Part shown: piece by piece, positions 1 through 7,283 of the stretch | How the letters are laid out: the number at the start of each line of letters is the position of its first letter | Numbering within the stretch: the first letter of the stretch is position 1 | From: RGIG426 sp045640165 | GTDB taxonomy: Bacteria > Bacillota > Clostridia > Oscillospirales > Acutalibacteraceae | DNA: 18,749 nt | Direction: 5' to 3' | Assembly (NCBI GenBank): GCA_045640165.1 | Contig: JAZUEK010000031.1 | Span: forward strand, 1 to 18,749 | Notes under the pieces: generated by a model | The model's database searches: none | What the model was told of the DNA's origin: nothing | Seen by the model: only the letters and a program-made list of their open reading frames with translations | Translations under genes and position numbers: made by a program

Positions 1-2
1 CC

Positions 3-1772
3 GGCGGTCTGCGCGCCACCTTTGAAGCGCGCGGCTACACCGCGTGGGACCCCACCTCCTATGCGTTCATCAAAGACAACACGCTGTGCATCCCCACCGC
101 GTTTTGCTCGTTCGGCGGCGAAGCGCTCGACAAGAAAACGCCGCTCTTGCGTTCGATGGAAGCGGTCAACCGCGAGGCGCTCCGCGTGCTCCGTCTGTTT
201 GAGGTGGGCGAAAAATCCGCTATCAATATGGTGCATCCCACCGTCGGTGCCGAGCAGGAATATTTCCTCATCGACCGCGCGATGTTTGACGCGCGCCGCG
301 ACCTGATTTTCACCGGTCGCACGTTGTTCGGTGCAAAACCGCCGCGTGGACAGGATCTCGACGACCACTATTTCGGCTCGATTAAACCGCGCGTTGCCGC
401 GTTTATGAAAGACCTCGACGAAGAGCTCTGGAAACTCGGCGTTTACGCCAAAACCGAACACAACGAGGCCGCGCCCGGCCAGCACGAGCTCGCCCCGTTT
501 TACAACACCGTTAACATCGCCACCGACCACAACCAACTGACGATGGAGACGATGAAAAAACTCGCCACCCGTCACGGCATGGTGTGCCTGCTCCACGAAA
601 AACCCTTTGCCGGCGTCAACGGCTCGGGCAAACACATCAACTGGTCGCTGCAGACGGATACCGGCGAAAATCTCTTTGAGCCGGGCGATACGCCCCACCA
701 AAACGCTCGTTTCCTCTTGTTCCTCTGCGCTGTTATTAAAGGCGTGGACGAGCATCAGGATCTCCTGCGCATTTCGGTGGCAGGCCCCGGCAACGACCAC
801 CGTCTCGGCGCCAACGAAGCGCCGCCTGCCGTGGTGTCGCTGTTCCTCGGCGACGAACTCACCGAGATTTTGACCGCCATTGAAGACGGTATCCCCTACG
901 ACCCGAAAGAAACCGTGTCGATGAAAGTCGGCGTGCACGTGTTGCCCCGTTTCCCGAAAGACACCACCGACCGCAACCGCACCTCGCCGTTTGCCTTTAC
1001 CGGCAACAAATTCGAGTTGCGTATGCTCGGTTCTTCCGCCTCTTGCGCCGGCCCGAACATCGCCCTCAACACCATCGTGGCGGACGAATTGGCGCAATTT
1101 GCTACCCGTCTCGAATCCGCGACGGATTTCCAAGCGGAACTGCACAACATCATCCGCGAAACCATCCACGCGCACAAACGCATTATCTTCAACGGCAACG
1201 GCTACGACGACAAATGGATTACCGAAGCCACAGAAAACCGCGGTCTCTTGAATCTTAAAACCACGCCCGACTGCCTGCCTTACTGGGTGGCGAGCAAAAA
1301 CGTGGCGTTGTTCGCCCGTCATCGCGTGTTTGCCGAAAGCGAACTGCGTTCGCGGTGCGAGATTTTGCTTGAGAACTACGTTAAGGTGCTGAATATCGAA
1401 GCGCTGACCATGCTCGATATGGCGCGCAAAGACATTTATCCGGCAGTGTCCGGCTATCTGCGCAAACTGTCCGAGAGCGTTCTGCTGCGCAAAACCGCCC
1501 TGCCGGAAGCAGCCGTCGCCACGCCGGAAGAAGCGGTCATTGAAAAACTCGCCGCCCTGCTTTCCGATTTAAGCGGCGAAATCGATACACTCGACACCGC
1601 GCTCGCTAAAGCGAAAGAGTGCTCGGATGCGTGGGAACTCTCCGTCTACTACCGCGACTACGTGTTGCGCGCAATGACGGCGCTGCGCGAAACCGCCGAT
1701 GAGATGGAAGTCCTCACCGCCAAATCGGATTGGCCGTTCCCCACCTACGGCGATATTCTGTTCAGCGTGTAA
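3..1772 (+). CDS. glnN: Type III glutamine synthetase, 5' end cut by window edge
   Basis: Glutamine synthetase makes glutamine from glutamate, ammonia and ATP in the cytoplasm. The reading frame is open from base 3 to the TAA at 1770-1772 and gives 589 residues. Type III enzymes are usually around 700 residues, so roughly the first 110-140 are missing. Recognisable family stretches are GGLRATFEARGYTAWDPTSY at the very start, GAEQEYFLID (an active-site glutamate strand), the block EHNEAAPGQHELAPFY followed by NHQL-type and FAGVNGSGKHINWSL sequences, and NRTSPFAFTGNKFELRMLG. These belong to the type III form rather than GlnA types I/II. An apparent TTG start at 147 is internal, because family-conserved sequence continues upstream of it. 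A terminator-like hairpin follows 8 bases after the stop. Assignment is very secure; the symbol follows usual naming for type III enzymes. Confidence 0.95.
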   Translation, partial: GGLRATFEARGYTAWDPTSYAFIKDNTLCIPTAFCSFGGEALDKKTPLLRSMEAVNREALRVLRLFEVGEKSAINMVHPTVGAEQEYFLIDRAMFDARRDLIFTGRTLFGAKPPRGQDLDDHYFGSIKPRVAAFMKDLDEELWKLGVYAKTEHNEAAPGQHELAPFYNTVNIATDHNQLTMETMKKLATRHGMVCLLHEKPFAGVNGSGKHINWSLQTDTGENLFEPGDTPHQNARFLLFLCAVIKGVDEHQDLLRISVAGPGNDHRLGANEAPPAVVSLFLGDELTEILTAIEDGIPYDPKETVSMKVGVHVLPRFPKDTTDRNRTSPFAFTGNKFELRMLGSSASCAGPNIALNTIVADELAQFATRLESATDFQAELHNIIRETIHAHKRIIFNGNGYDDKWITEATENRGLLNLKTTPDCLPYWVASKNVALFARHRVFAESELRSRCEILLENYVKVLNIEALTMLDMARKDIYPAVSGYLRKLSESVLLRKTALPEAAVATPEEAVIEKLAALLSDLSGEIDTLDTALAKAKECSDAWELSVYYRDYVLRAMTALRETADEMEVLTAKSDWPFPTYGDILFSV

Positions 1773-1780
1773 GACGTTTC

Positions 1781-1814
1781 AGGCGGCTTTCTTTCGGGAG
1801 AGCCGCCTTTTTTC
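1781..1814 (+). terminator. Hairpin plus T-run between glnN and deoC
   Basis: AGGCGGCT (1781-1788) pairs perfectly with AGCCGCCT (1801-1808), closing a 12-nt loop that can be zipped further by weaker pairs. A run of six T follows. This is the layout of an intrinsic terminator. The deoC start codon is only 22 bases after the T-run, and no promoter fits between, so it may act as a leaky terminator or attenuator rather than a full stop. Confidence 0.8.
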
Positions 1815-1836
1815 TAAACGAAAAGGAGATTACATT

Positions 1837-2493
1837 ATGGATACCTCTGCCATTCTCGCTCGTGTGGACCACACCCTGCTTTCCCAAACCGCCACACGGG
1901 ACGAATTGTATGCGCTTTGCGACGATGCGCGCCGTTTTTCCTGCGCGTCCGTCTGCGTGCCGCCGGCGCTGGTGAACGCCGCCAAACGGTACTTAAAGGG
2001 AAGACTTCCCGTCTGCACCGTCATCGGCTTCCCGAACGGCTATAACACCACTGCCGCCAAAGTGGCGGAAGCGCGGCTCGCTATTGAGGACGGCGCCACC
2101 GAACTCGATATGGTCGTCAATCTCGGCATGGTCAAAGAGGGCGATTTTGCCTCGGTGACCGCCGAAATCGCGGCGCTCAAAGCCGTGTGCGGCGACCTTG
2201 TGCTGAAAGTCATTGTAGAAACCTGCCTTTTGACCGAAGCCGAAAAAATCGCGCTGTGCCAGTGTGTTTCGGATGCCGGTGCCGATTTCATCAAAACCTC
2301 CACCGGCTTTTCGAAAGGCGGCGCCACCGTTGAAGATATCGCGCTTTTCAAAGCGCACGTTGCCGACGGTGTCAAAATTAAAGCCGCCGGCGGCATTCGC
2401 ACTTTTGAAGCCGCCGAAGCGCTGATTGAAGCCGGTGCCGACCGCATCGGCGCGTCCGCGCTTGTGAAACTTGCCAAAGAGGAAAACGCCTAA
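1837..2493 (+). CDS. deoC: Deoxyribose-phosphate aldolase
   Basis: Class I aldolase that splits 2-deoxy-D-ribose-5-phosphate into glyceraldehyde-3-phosphate and acetaldehyde, the last step of deoxynucleoside catabolism. The product is 218 residues, normal for the short bacterial form. Expected catalytic residues are present: the Schiff-base lysine in DFIKTSTGF (Lys153), the second lysine in VKIKAAGGIR (Lys182) and the proton-relay aspartate in ELDMVVNLG (Asp91). The ATG at 1837 is chosen because AAAAGGAG ends 8 bases before it; upstream in-frame codons run into the glnN end and the terminator hairpin. It is the first gene of a four-gene unit with deoD, deoB and cdd, and lies 27 bases before deoD. 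Very secure. Confidence 0.97.
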   Translation: MDTSAILARVDHTLLSQTATRDELYALCDDARRFSCASVCVPPALVNAAKRYLKGRLPVCTVIGFPNGYNTTAAKVAEARLAIEDGATELDMVVNLGMVKEGDFASVTAEIAALKAVCGDLVLKVIVETCLLTEAEKIALCQCVSDAGADFIKTSTGFSKGGATVEDIALFKAHVADGVKIKAAGGIRTFEAAEALIEAGADRIGASALVKLAKEENA

Positions 2494-2520
2494 ACCCACC
2501 AATGAAAAGGAGTGTGTGCT

Positions 2521-3243
2521 ATGACCCCCTCGACCCCACATATTAAACTGTTGAACGACCGCGGCTTTGCCAAAACCGTGCTGATGCCCGGCGATCCGCT
2601 TCGCGCGAAATACATTGCCGAAACGATGCTCACCGACGCAGTGCTCGTCAACGACGTGCGCGGTGTGCAAGGCTATACCGGTTTTTATAACGGCAAACCC
2701 GTGTCGGTGATGGCAAGCGGTATGGGTATGCCGTCCATCGGCATTTATTCCTACGAACTCTACACAAAATTCGGCGTGGAAACCATTCTGCGTGTCGGCT
2801 CGGCAGGGGCGATGCAAGAATCGCTCGACCTCAGAGACGTGGTCGCAGGTCTCGGTGCGTGCACCAACTCGAATTTCGCCGCGCAGTACGGGCTTTCGGG
2901 CACGTTTTCCCCGATTGCCGACTACGAAACACTTAAAAAAGCCGAAGCCGCCGCAAACGAAATGGGGCTCAAACTCCACGTCGGCAACATTCTCTCCTCC
3001 GACACGTTTTATTCGGACGACACCGACGCCAACGCCGCTTGGAAAAAGATGGGCGTTTTGGCGGTGGAAATGGAAGCCGCCGCTTTGTATATGACCGCGG
3101 CGCGACTCGGCAAAAAGGCGCTTTGCATCTGCACAATTTCCGATTTGCTGTTCGACGCGTCCCGTGAACTCACCGCCGACGAGCGGCAACAAAGTATGAA
3201 CGATATGCTGCATTTGGCGCTCAAAACCGCCACCGCCGATTAA
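2521..3243 (+). CDS. deoD: Purine-nucleoside phosphorylase, DeoD (hexameric) type
   Basis: Cleaves purine (deoxy)ribonucleosides with phosphate to free base and (deoxy)ribose-1-phosphate. The 240-residue protein matches the small trimeric/hexameric PNP family rather than the longer PunA/PupG type: VLMPGDPLRAKYIAETML (residues 20-37), RVGSAGAM for the phosphate site, VEMEAAALY (Glu183 and Glu185, ribose contact), and ICTISD with the catalytic Asp208, then ERQQSMNDM with Arg222. A GTG at 2512 is in frame, but AAGGAG covers 2507-2512, so the ATG at 2521 with 8-base spacing is the better start. Its stop codon lies inside the ribosome binding site of deoB. The sugar phosphate made here is the substrate of DeoB, next in the operon. 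Confidence 0.97.
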   Translation: MTPSTPHIKLLNDRGFAKTVLMPGDPLRAKYIAETMLTDAVLVNDVRGVQGYTGFYNGKPVSVMASGMGMPSIGIYSYELYTKFGVETILRVGSAGAMQESLDLRDVVAGLGACTNSNFAAQYGLSGTFSPIADYETLKKAEAAANEMGLKLHVGNILSSDTFYSDDTDANAAWKKMGVLAVEMEAAALYMTAARLGKKALCICTISDLLFDASRELTADERQQSMNDMLHLALKTATAD

Positions 3244-3255
3244 GGAGAAATCGCT

Positions 3256-4428
3256 ATGACGAACCGTGTATTTTGGATTGTGCTCGATAGCCTCGGTATC
3301 GGCCATGCGCCGGATGCCGCCGCTTTCGGCGACGAGGGAAGCCACACGCTGAAAAGCGCGTTTTCCGACCCCGTTTGCAAACTTCCCAACCTGCAAAAAT
3401 TGGGACTGTTTAACATCGAGGGCGCGGACTGCGGCGAGCCTGTCGCCGCCCCCACCGCCGCGTTTTGTCGCCTGACCGAGCGCTCCGGCGGCAAAGATAC
3501 CACCTCCGGCCACTGGGAAATGGCAGGACTCGTGTCCGAGACGCCGTTCCCCACCTATCCCGACGGGTTTCCGCCCGAGGTGATTGAAGAATTCTGTATG
3601 AAAACCGGCCGCGGCGCGCTGTGCAACAAGCCCTATTCCGGCACGGAAGTGATTAAAGACTACGGCGAAGAACATCTGAAAACCGGCGACCTCATCGTCT
3701 ACACCTCGGCAGACAGCGTGTTCCAAATCGCCGCCCACGAGGACGTTGTCCCTGTCGAGATGCTATACGACTACTGCCAAATCGCTCGCGAACTGTTGCA
3801 GGGCGAACACGGTGTCGGCCGCGTAATTGCGCGCCCGTTTGTCGGCACCTGCGCCGCCGATTTCACCCGTACGCCCCGTCGCCACGATTTTTCGCTCACT
3901 CCGCCGAGCGACACCGTGCTGAACCTCGCCGAAAACGCAGGACTCGCGGTGATTTCGGTCGGTAAAATCCGCGATATTTTCGCCGGAAGCGGTATTACGA
4001 GTGCCAACCCCACCACCGGCAACGCCGACGGTATGGCAAAAACTCTCGCGCTCGCCGACACCGATTTTCACGGCATTTGCTTTACGAATTTGGTCGATTT
4101 CGATATGCTCTACGGCCACCGCAACGATATTCACGGCTATGCCGCCGCCCTCGCGGAATTTGATGCGTGGCTTCCGCAATTACTCGCAAAACTGCGCGAC
4201 GATGACCTGCTTCTCATCACCGGCGACCACGGTTGCGACCCGGCCACCGAAAGCACCGACCATTCGCGCGAGCGTGTGCCGCTGCTCGTTTACGGAAACG
4301 GCATAAAACCGGGCGATTTCGGCACACGCTCCTGCTTCGCTGACCTCGGAAAAACCGTTGCCGACTGGCTGGAACTTGACGGCTCTTCCCTGTCCGGCGA
4401 AAGTTTCAAAAAGGAGATTACAATATGA
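3256..4428 (+). CDS. deoB: Phosphopentomutase
   Basis: Alkaline-phosphatase-superfamily mutase that converts (deoxy)ribose-1-phosphate to the 5-phosphate, linking nucleoside phosphorolysis to DeoC and the pentose phosphate pathway. The 390-residue length fits the Gram-positive enzyme. Visible motifs are the metal-binding DSLGIGHAPDAAAFGDEGSH near the N-terminus (Asp11), GKDTTSGHWEMAG carrying the phosphorylated threonine (about residue 82), FTNLVDFDMLYGHRND, and the C-terminal metal cluster ITGDHGCDPATESTDHSRE. The ribosome binding site TAAGGAG (3241-3247) contains the deoD stop codon. The gene ends in an ATGA overlap with cdd (4425-4428), which suggests translational coupling. Confidence 0.97.
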   Translation: MTNRVFWIVLDSLGIGHAPDAAAFGDEGSHTLKSAFSDPVCKLPNLQKLGLFNIEGADCGEPVAAPTAAFCRLTERSGGKDTTSGHWEMAGLVSETPFPTYPDGFPPEVIEEFCMKTGRGALCNKPYSGTEVIKDYGEEHLKTGDLIVYTSADSVFQIAAHEDVVPVEMLYDYCQIARELLQGEHGVGRVIARPFVGTCAADFTRTPRRHDFSLTPPSDTVLNLAENAGLAVISVGKIRDIFAGSGITSANPTTGNADGMAKTLALADTDFHGICFTNLVDFDMLYGHRNDIHGYAAALAEFDAWLPQLLAKLRDDDLLLITGDHGCDPATESTDHSRERVPLLVYGNGIKPGDFGTRSCFADLGKTVADWLELDGSSLSGESFKKEITI

Positions 4429-4832
4429 ACGAACGCGAACTGATTGCCGCCGCTGAGAGAGCGCGGCAAGCCGCCTACGCGCCCTATTCCCACTTTGCGG
4501 TGGGCGCGGCGCTTCTTTGCGCCGACGGCGCGGTGTTTGCCGGCTGCAACGTGGAAAACGCGTCCTATCCGCTCGGCAACTGCGCCGAACGGACAGCGAT
4601 TTTCGCCGCCGTTGCCGCCGGAAAACGAGAATTTCAAGCTCTCGCCATCGTCGGCGGAAACGAGAACACGCCTGCCGACACGCTCTGCCCTCCTTGCGGC
4701 GCCTGCCGACAAGTCATCCGTGAATTTTGCGCCCCCGATTTCCCCATTTTTCTTAAAGACGGAAACGAAATCGTAAAACGCACTCTTTCCGAGCTGCTTC
4801 CCGACAGTTTCGGTCCGGATAACCTCGCGTAA
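4425..4832 (+). CDS. cdd: Cytidine deaminase
   Basis: Zinc enzyme that deaminates cytidine and deoxycytidine to uridine and deoxyuridine. The 135-residue size and an all-cysteine zinc site mark the tetrameric Bacillus-type enzyme: NCAER (Cys53 and catalytic Glu55) and PPCGACRQ (Cys91, Cys94). YSHFAVGAAL and CNVENASYPLG form the substrate pocket. The start at 4425 follows AAGGAG by 8 bases and overlaps the deoB stop. It is the last gene of the nucleoside operon. No pyrimidine-nucleoside phosphorylase lies in the window, so the uridine it makes must be handled by a gene elsewhere. Confidence 0.97.
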   Translation: MNERELIAAAERARQAAYAPYSHFAVGAALLCADGAVFAGCNVENASYPLGNCAERTAIFAAVAAGKREFQALAIVGGNENTPADTLCPPCGACRQVIREFCAPDFPIFLKDGNEIVKRTLSELLPDSFGPDNLA

Positions 4833-4838
4833 ATCCGT

Positions 4839-4933
4839 AAAGGCATTTGCCTTTTCAATGACGAGTTTTTTCAAAAATCGAACAAAATCAGCTTAAAACA
4901 AACCGCTTTACAAAGCGGTTTGTTTTGTTTTTT
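4839..4933 (+). terminator. Operon-end terminator after cdd (two hairpins)
   Basis: The main signal is a perfect 14-bp stem, AAAACAAACCGCTT (4895-4908) with AAGCGGTTTGTTTT (4913-4926), a TACA loop and then GTTTTTT. The A-rich 5' side means it could also stop transcription from the other strand. A smaller upstream hairpin, AAAGGC/GCCTTT at 4839-4854 with a short T-run, may help. It ends the deoCDB-cdd unit. Confidence 0.9.
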
Positions 4934-5043
4934 CTCATCTCTGCTTTTCAGCACCGTTTTCGCAAAATCTGTAAAGGGATTTTTCTTTACATCTCGTCTT
5001 GCTTTTTCAACCTCGAAAAGTGACGAAATCTGCGAAAAAACTA

Positions 5044-5072
5044 TTGACTTTTGCCGCAATTTTCTGTATAGT
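5044..5072 (+). promoter_or_regulatory. Sigma-70/SigA-type promoter of the pot operon
   Basis: TTGACT (5044-5049) and TATAGT (5067-5072) are separated by exactly 17 bases, each one mismatch from consensus, and lie in an AT-rich patch unlike the surrounding GC-rich DNA. The predicted start of transcription is near 5079, giving an untranslated leader of about 240 bases before potA. It is the only convincing promoter I see in the window. Confidence 0.8.
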
Positions 5073-5078
5073 TATATC

Positions 5079-5317
5079 GTTGCTTTCTTATATATATAAA
5101 AAAGAATGCGTCTTTTTCCATCGGCAGGTGCCGATAGCGGTAGAAACGACAACGCCGCAGGCGACTTTTATGAAAGTACGCTTGTGAAAAACCCTTTGCG
5201 GAGGGCGTTCTCAACATCTGCCGCGGTTTCTTGTTCCAAGGAACGCCGGATTCCGGCTGACTACGGGAGACTTTATACGCGGTCAAATCCGCGTATCCGC
5301 AAAGGGGGATGCACTCA
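5079..5317 (+). ncRNA. Long structured 5' leader of potA, candidate cis-regulatory RNA
   Basis: This stretch between promoter and potA has no convincing gene but many inverted repeats. In order they are ATCGGC/GCCGAT (5120-5135), a hairpin at 5159-5183 (GCG-ACTTT/AAAGT-CGC with one bulge), and a domain closed by CCCTTTGCGG (5192-5201) pairing with CCGCAAAGGG (5297-5306). Inside that domain are GGCGTTC/GAACGCC (5204-5210/5241-5247), an alternative GCCGG/CCGGC (5245-5249/5253-5257) that shares bases with it, and TACGCGG/CCGCGTA (5277-5283/5289-5295). The closing stem contains most of the potA Shine-Dalgarno, so folding would block translation. I do not recognise any known riboswitch class. Regulation by polyamines or by another ligand is only a guess. 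Confidence 0.5.
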
Positions 5318-6466
5318 TTGAACAATTCTGTCATTACGCTCAAGAACATCGCTGTATCGTTTGACGGTGAACAGGTGCTTAAGGACTTTAACTTAAGCAT
5401 CTCCGACGGCGAATTCGTCACCTTGCTCGGCCCCTCCGGCTGTGGCAAGACCACGACGCTTCGCATTATCGGCGGCTTTATTTCACCCACAGACGGCGAT
5501 GTTTTTTTTGGCGAAAAAAACGTCCGCGACCTGCCGCCCTATAAACGCGAGGTCAACACAATTTTCCAGCGCTACGCTCTGTTTCCGCATATGGACGTCT
5601 ACGAAAACGTGGCGTTCGGTCTGCGCGTGCAAAAGAAAGACAAAGCCGAAATCGAGGAAACCGTAGAGCAAATGCTCGCGCTCGTCAACCTCAAAGGCTT
5701 TGAGCATCGCCGCGTCTCTACCCTCTCCGGCGGCCAGCAGCAGCGCGTAGCCATCGCCCGTGCGCTTGCCAACCGCCCGAAAGTGTTGCTTTTGGACGAG
5801 CCGCTCGCCGCGCTCGACTTAAAACTGCGTAAAGATATGCAAAACGAGCTGAAAAGTATGCAAAAACAGCTCGGCATTACGTTTGTCTACGTCACTCACG
5901 ACCAGGAAGAGGCGCTCTCGATGTCCGATACCGTCGTCGTGATGGACGGCGGCAAGATTCAGCAAATCGGCACGCCGCTCGACATCTACAACGAACCGAT
6001 CAACGCCTTTGTGGCGGACTTTATCGGTGAAAGTAACATTCTCGACGGCGTGATGAAACGCGACTTCGTGGTGGAGTTCTTCGGCCGCACGTTCGACTGT
6101 CTCGACAGCGGTTTTGACGAAAACGAGCCGGTGGACGTGGTCATTCGCCCCGAAGATATCGACATTGTCGAGCCGATTAAGGGGCACTTAACCGGCACGG
6201 TGACGTCGGTGACGTTCAAAGGCGTTCACTACGAAACCATCGTGGATTTCAAAGGCTTTAAGTGGCTGATTCAAACCACCGATTACTACGCCCCCGGCAC
6301 GGTCATCGGCATTGTTCTTAACCCCGAAGACATTCACATTATGAAAAAATCCGAATATTCCGGCATGTTCCGCGACTACAGTTCCTATTCCGAGGAATTC
6401 GACGAAATGGCCGATCCGGATATCGACCTCGTGGAAGAAACCAAGGAGGCCGAGAGCTATGAATAA
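5318..6466 (+). CDS. potA: Spermidine/putrescine ABC transporter ATP-binding protein
   Basis: ATPase subunit that powers polyamine import through PotB/PotC. The 382-residue protein has Walker A GPSGCGKT (38-45), Q-loop Gln84, signature LSGGQQQR (136-143), Walker B VLLLDEP, and H-loop His194 in YVTHDQEEALSMSD. A TOBE-type C-terminal domain follows from about residue 240 (VVIRPEDIDI, GTVTSVTFKG). The last 30 or so residues are strongly acidic, an unusual tail. A start at ATG 5309 would sit directly against the Shine-Dalgarno (AAAGGGGG, 5301-5308) with no spacing. The TTG at 5318, 9 bases downstream, is preferred. The gene overlaps potB by 8 bases. General family certain; the polyamine specificity rests on the whole operon. 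Confidence 0.94.
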   Translation: MNNSVITLKNIAVSFDGEQVLKDFNLSISDGEFVTLLGPSGCGKTTTLRIIGGFISPTDGDVFFGEKNVRDLPPYKREVNTIFQRYALFPHMDVYENVAFGLRVQKKDKAEIEETVEQMLALVNLKGFEHRRVSTLSGGQQQRVAIARALANRPKVLLLDEPLAALDLKLRKDMQNELKSMQKQLGITFVYVTHDQEEALSMSDTVVVMDGGKIQQIGTPLDIYNEPINAFVADFIGESNILDGVMKRDFVVEFFGRTFDCLDSGFDENEPVDVVIRPEDIDIVEPIKGHLTGTVTSVTFKGVHYETIVDFKGFKWLIQTTDYYAPGTVIGIVLNPEDIHIMKKSEYSGMFRDYSSYSEEFDEMADPDIDLVEETKEAESYE

Positions 6467-7283
6467 AAAGCGTCTGGCGGCGCCGTTCGGGCTGTGGATG
6501 CTTTTGTTCACCGTCATTCCGCTCGGTATGGTGCTGTGGTTTGCGCTGACCGACGATGCCGGCAACTTCACCCTTTCCAATTTGCCGAAAATCGCCGAAT
6601 ACTCCGACAGTTTTTGGTATTCCCTTTACGTCGGCGCACTGTCCACGTTCTTGTGTCTCATTTTAGCCTATCCCCTCGCGTTCTCCATCTCGCGCCGCAG
6701 TGAGCGCGCCCAGCGCACGCTCGTTATGCTCGTGATGCTGCCGATGTGGATGAACTCGCTGTTACGCATTACGGCGCTCAAATCCATTATCAGCGAAAAG
6801 GGGTTCTTAAACCGCATTTTAGAGTTGGTGGGACTGCCTACGCAACACATGATGGGTACAACAAGCGCCATCGTGCTCGGTATGGTGTTCGACTTTTTGC
6901 CGTTCATGGTGCTTCCGCTTTACTCCGTCATGACCAAAATCGACGGACGTGTGCTCGAAGCGGCACAGGACCTCGGTGCGAACGCGTTTCAGGTGCTGTT
7001 CCGCGTGGTGCTTCCCTTGTCCGTTCCCGGCATTACCGCCGGTATCACGATGGTGTTCGTGCCGTCGGTCAGTTCGTTCGTTGTGTCGAAGCTCTTAGGC
7101 TCGGCGCAGACGACGACGATGATCGGCGAAGTGATTGAATTTCTCTTCAAAGGCTCCGCGCCGCCTTACTACAACGTGGGCGCGGTGCTCTCCCTCGTGC
7201 TGATGGTGCTCATGCTTCTGTGTATGGCGGTCATGAGCGTGTTCGATAAAGATTCGGACGAAATGGAGGGAATGATGGCATGA
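6459..7283 (+). CDS. potB: Spermidine/putrescine ABC transporter permease
   Basis: Inner-membrane permease subunit of the polyamine importer. The 274-residue protein shows six likely membrane segments (about residues 10-30, 55-77, 87-104, 135-157, 187-209 and 240-262). The cytoplasmic coupling loop of binding-protein-dependent permeases, EAAQDLGANAFQVLFRVVLP, starts at Glu167 and contacts PotA. The start at 6459 follows AAGGAGG (6443-6449) by 9 bases and lies inside the end of potA, so translation is probably coupled. The last codons overlap the potC start as ATGA. Confidence 0.94.
   Translation: MNKKRLAAPFGLWMLLFTVIPLGMVLWFALTDDAGNFTLSNLPKIAEYSDSFWYSLYVGALSTFLCLILAYPLAFSISRRSERAQRTLVMLVMLPMWMNSLLRITALKSIISEKGFLNRILELVGLPTQHMMGTTSAIVLGMVFDFLPFMVLPLYSVMTKIDGRVLEAAQDLGANAFQVLFRVVLPLSVPGITAGITMVFVPSVSSFVVSKLLGSAQTTTMIGEVIEFLFKGSAPPYYNVGAVLSLVLMVLMLLCMAVMSVFDKDSDEMEGMMA

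Noticed and set aside
1993..3738. 581-aa open frame on the minus strand across deoC, deoD and deoB
   Set aside because: It lies antisense to three certain genes, lacks family motifs, and is explained by strong codon bias (GC-rich third positions) removing stops in that frame.
4971..4990. GTAAAG/CTTTAC hairpin downstream of the cdd terminator
   Set aside because: Only 6 bp, AU-rich, with an 8-base loop and no nearby gene end or start; likely chance in an AT-rich gap.
5309..5311. ATG at 5309 as the potA start
   Set aside because: It abuts the Shine-Dalgarno with zero spacing; TTG 5318 has normal spacing and starts the conserved protein equally well.
5079..5317. A T-box, TPP or guanidine-I riboswitch as identity of the pot leader
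   Set aside because: The T-box antiterminator sequence, the TPP CUGAGA element and the guanidine-I core motifs could not be found; a resemblance around GGATTCCGGC is too weak.
5106..5321. 71-codon frame in the potA leader whose TGA overlaps the potA TTG start
   Set aside because: The stop/start overlap is tempting as a translated leader, but there is no Shine-Dalgarno before ATG 5106, and the translation is Arg/Ser-rich with no motif. The inverted repeats explain the region better.
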